A DNA stretch of 64,000 nucleotides from JANNYA01 sp031422315 (GTDB lineage: Bacteria > Pseudomonadota > Gammaproteobacteria > Xanthomonadales > SZUA-5): positions 1-64,000 of the forward strand of contig JANOQN010000077.1 of the NCBI GenBank assembly GCA_031422315.1, read 5' to 3'. A model generated the notes under the pieces. That model had not been told where the DNA came from. It was given only the letters and a program-made list of their open reading frames with translations, and searched no databases. Of the stretch, positions 62,020-64,000 are shown one piece after another; the stretch's first letter is position 1, and each line of letters begins with the position of its first letter. The position numbers and the translations under genes were made by a program.

Positions 62020-63288
62020 CTAACGCGCAACCCCACACGCATATTTGTTAGCAGTGGCCGCCAACGCCGTTAACTCAGGCGGCTTAAACCCTGTCGCAAT
62101 CGCGCTTCGATAGGATGCACAAAACTGTGGTTTGTCTTGCTTGGCAAACGCCACTTCAGCGCGAATAAGATAGCTTCCAACGTCTTGGCGCAGCGCTAAA
62201 TTTTGCTCAGCAAGCTGCTCAGCTTTTTTTAGATCATTGATTTCCATATAAAAATCGACGGCGTGTTGGGCATAGGCATTTGGATATTGCGCTAGGCGGC
62301 TGGCAAAGCCTGCGCGCGCGTGTGATCGCCACTGCCCTGCTTGCTCGACATTGCCTAGCTGCGCTTCTACCGAGGCAAGTGCGGCCATAAATTCAGGATT
62401 CCCAGCCGTTACACCACCGGTTTGTTCAATAACTTCAAGGTAAGTCGTGCGCGCCTGTTCTAGCTTGCCCGTTAAGCCTAAACACTCGGCTCGGTGTTCG
62501 GCGGCTAAATAGTAGCCCGGCATGCGCGCCAAGGCCGCGTCAAAAAAACGCAGCGCCCATTCCGGATAGCCAAAACGCAGCAGCGCAATGCCCTGCTGCG
62601 TGTGCAGCCAAGCCAATGGGAAAGGCGCGCTATCGCTGTAGACAAACTGTGCTTGATGGTAATTTTGCGTGGCGCAGTCCAAATCGCCTTTATCCACGCA
62701 GTGCCCGGCGCGCTGCACGAGCTCAGCAAACTCTCGACCGACGCTGAGCTCTGCTGCATTGATCGGCGCGTGCTCAGTTTGCCCGCGCGCGGTTTGAATT
62801 TGCGCTAACAGCTGCAATTTCGCAGCGGAATTGGGCGCTTTCATCTGCGCTAGCGCGCGCTGTGCGTGCGGGAACTCATGCATATATGCAGCGAGCGTGG
62901 CCCAGAGTAGTAACGCGTCATCACTCGCATCAGCTACCGCTGCTAGCGCTTTAGCGCGGCTAAACGCCATATCTAAATCAGCCATGCTGCCCAATATCTG
63001 ATAGCGCTGATACCGAAAGCCCGCATGTGCGAGCGCTTGAGCTGGGCTCTGCGCGCCGCTTTGCAATTGTTGATCAGCGATTTGCAATCGGCCCTGGATA
63101 TGCGCCAAATACGTGCTAGCGGCAGTCGTTGGCCGATCCGTTGCGCTCAATGGATAGTTCGCCAGCAAAAGCGTCGCCGGCAGCTGCGGCGCATTTGTCA
63201 CGCTGCTTAATTTGGGTTTTGCGGCTTGGCAAGCGAGTAGCAGGCTGAGCACACACGCAGTTACAGTCCAATTCAAAAAAGTTCGCAT
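62020..63288 (-). CDS. TPR-containing lipoprotein
   Basis: 422 residues from the ATG at 63288. A TTG at 63318 would place ten residues ahead of the signal peptide and is unlikely. The signal ends in a lipobox LLLAC (Cys20). The mature part is helical throughout with TPR-like repeats (for example about 225-330: WALRFFDAALARMPGYYLAAEHRAECL). TPR lipoproteins often scaffold outer-membrane complexes or secretion; no specific role can be read here. It converges on the beta-oxidation operon and follows, on the same strand, a DUF4331-like gene after a terminator. Confidence 0.83.
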   Translation of the reverse strand: MRTFLNWTVTACVLSLLLACQAAKPKLSSVTNAPQLPATLLLANYPLSATDRPTTAASTYLAHIQGRLQIADQQLQSGAQSPAQALAHAGFRYQRYQILGSMADLDMAFSRAKALAAVADASDDALLLWATLAAYMHEFPHAQRALAQMKAPNSAAKLQLLAQIQTARGQTEHAPINAAELSVGREFAELVQRAGHCVDKGDLDCATQNYHQAQFVYSDSAPFPLAWLHTQQGIALLRFGYPEWALRFFDAALARMPGYYLAAEHRAECLGLTGKLEQARTTYLEVIEQTGGVTAGNPEFMAALASVEAQLGNVEQAGQWRSHARAGFASRLAQYPNAYAQHAVDFYMEINDLKKAEQLAEQNLALRQDVGSYLIRAEVAFAKQDKPQFCASYRSAIATGFKPPELTALAATANKYACGVAR

Positions 63289-63318
63289 GTAGGGCCTTAG
63301 TTTGTTAGATGTCACCAA

Positions 63319-63352
63319 TAAAAAGGGCGCGCCACGAAATGCAGCGCGCCCC
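63319..63352 (-). terminator. Rho-independent terminator after the DUF4331-like gene
   Basis: Minus strand: GGGCGCGC - 11-base loop - GCGCGCCC followed by TTTTTAT. It lies about 30 bases after the stop at 63381 and separates that gene from the lipoprotein gene. Confidence 0.88.
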
Positions 63353-63380
63353 GATAGTAAAACGCTAGCTTCCTAATGGC

Positions 63381-64000
63381 TTAGTTAGGCTCGCCAATAA
63401 ATGGAAAGTCAGTCAAGAATACGCTGTCATTCGCTACGTTGTCTTTAACGCCAGGGCCAACAACCGCGCCTAAAGTGTCATCGATAATATCGCGCGCCAA
63501 TGTACGTCCACCGCATTTGTTCGCCACGCCGAGTTCCACAGCCAAGTATTCATCACAGGCTGGCTTGCTAACGTCAATGACCATGCGATCGTCGACCAGC
63601 ACACCAGCCAATGTTGCGGCAGGTAAAACCGCGTTTCCGGTGATGCCATCTAAGGTGTCGAGCGCTGACAAATTGGCCTGCATTTCACCTTGGAACTGAG
63701 CCCAGCTTGCCACGCCTTGGGCGCGGTTATACGCATCTTTAAGCGCCGTGCCAGCGGTGGGAATCAGATTAATCAAAGCGGTGTTGATGGCTGGGCGGCC
63801 ATTTCGATCAATTTGTCCAGATCCTAAAAAACTACAGCTTTGCCCAGAGATTGAGGTCAAACGATTCAGCGGCAAAGTACCGCTAGCAGGAAGGCCTGGC
63901 TCGTTGATGCTGTAACTCACGCTGCCATTGTTGCAGCCGGTAAAACTGAAAGTCAGCGTGCCGATTTGGCGCACCGAAACCGGCGGCGTGGTCGCGAATG
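63381..64000 (-). CDS. C-terminal part of a DUF4331-like protein (runs off the right edge)
   Basis: The frame is open to base 64000, so only the last 206 residues or so are seen; a GTG at 63974 is just an internal codon. The last 90 residues (AGVLVDDRMVIDVSKP, then GGRTLARDIIDDTLG and NDSVFLTDFPF) resemble the C-terminus of DUF4331 proteins, a secreted family of unknown function. The part before it (TLTFSFTGCNNGSVSYSI) is typical of an Ig-like or spacer domain, suggesting a longer multidomain exoprotein. A terminator follows the stop. Confidence 0.65.
   Translation of the reverse strand, partial: FATTPPVSVRQIGTLTFSFTGCNNGSVSYSINEPGLPASGTLPLNRLTSISGQSCSFLGSGQIDRNGRPAINTALINLIPTAGTALKDAYNRAQGVASWAQFQGEMQANLSALDTLDGITGNAVLPAATLAGVLVDDRMVIDVSKPACDEYLAVELGVANKCGGRTLARDIIDDTLGAVVGPGVKDNVANDSVFLTDFPFIGEPN

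Overview
This 64 kb window is a chromosomal stretch from a gammaproteobacterium, most likely in or near the Lysobacterales (Xanthomonadales). The pointers are ECF sigma factors of the TIGR02999 type beside Ser/Thr kinase-TPR genes, very long Sec-exported multidomain proteins, unrelated exoproteins ending in an FxxGFE tail, and a Lys/Ala-rich DinD-like protein. The lineage is an inference from gene content; I see no rRNA, tRNA or marker gene that fixes it.

Layout. 1-4.3 kb: the tail of a gene, then a minus-strand operon (Ser/Thr kinase, CorA channel, PKHD hydroxylase) and the decayed remnant of a kinase-TPR gene. 4.3-11.2 kb: an ECF sigma factor and a 2065-residue exoprotein with 14 FG-GAP repeats and a C-terminal gingipain-type (C25) protease. 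11.4-17.8 kb: a plus-strand operon with a secreted protein, an Lnt-like nitrilase-fold acyltransferase, a second ECF sigma factor and a kinase-TPR protein. 17.8-28.1 kb: a 3257-residue exoprotein carrying both a metzincin-like zinc site and a C25 protease, co-translated with a small secreted protein. 28.2-36.8 kb: a type I restriction-modification island (hsdR, two specificity genes, hsdM, a DinD-like gene, a YgjP-type metallohydrolase). 36.9-47.3 kb: a third kinase-TPR gene, a 1641-residue repeat exoprotein and a winged-helix/kinase/TPR fusion. 47.4-58 kb: secreted and periplasmic proteins (DUF7453-like, anchored glutaredoxin, a six-cysteine peptide, an unknown), an ABC ATPase with a permease/M1-aminopeptidase fusion, and a BNR-propeller exoprotein. 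58.3-62 kb: a fatty-acid beta-oxidation operon. 62-64 kb: a TPR lipoprotein and the C-terminus of a DUF4331-like protein.

The unifying theme is signalling genes set next to giant exoproteins. Two intact kinase-TPR genes lie tail to tail with a giant exoprotein gene (gaps of 23 and 17 bp). A third, decayed kinase lies tail to tail with the sigma/exoprotein block. The two C25 exoproteins share the same C-terminal half but carry different propeller heads, as expected of a modular surface or secreted protease system. Whether the kinases and sigma factors control the exoproteins is an inference from position only.
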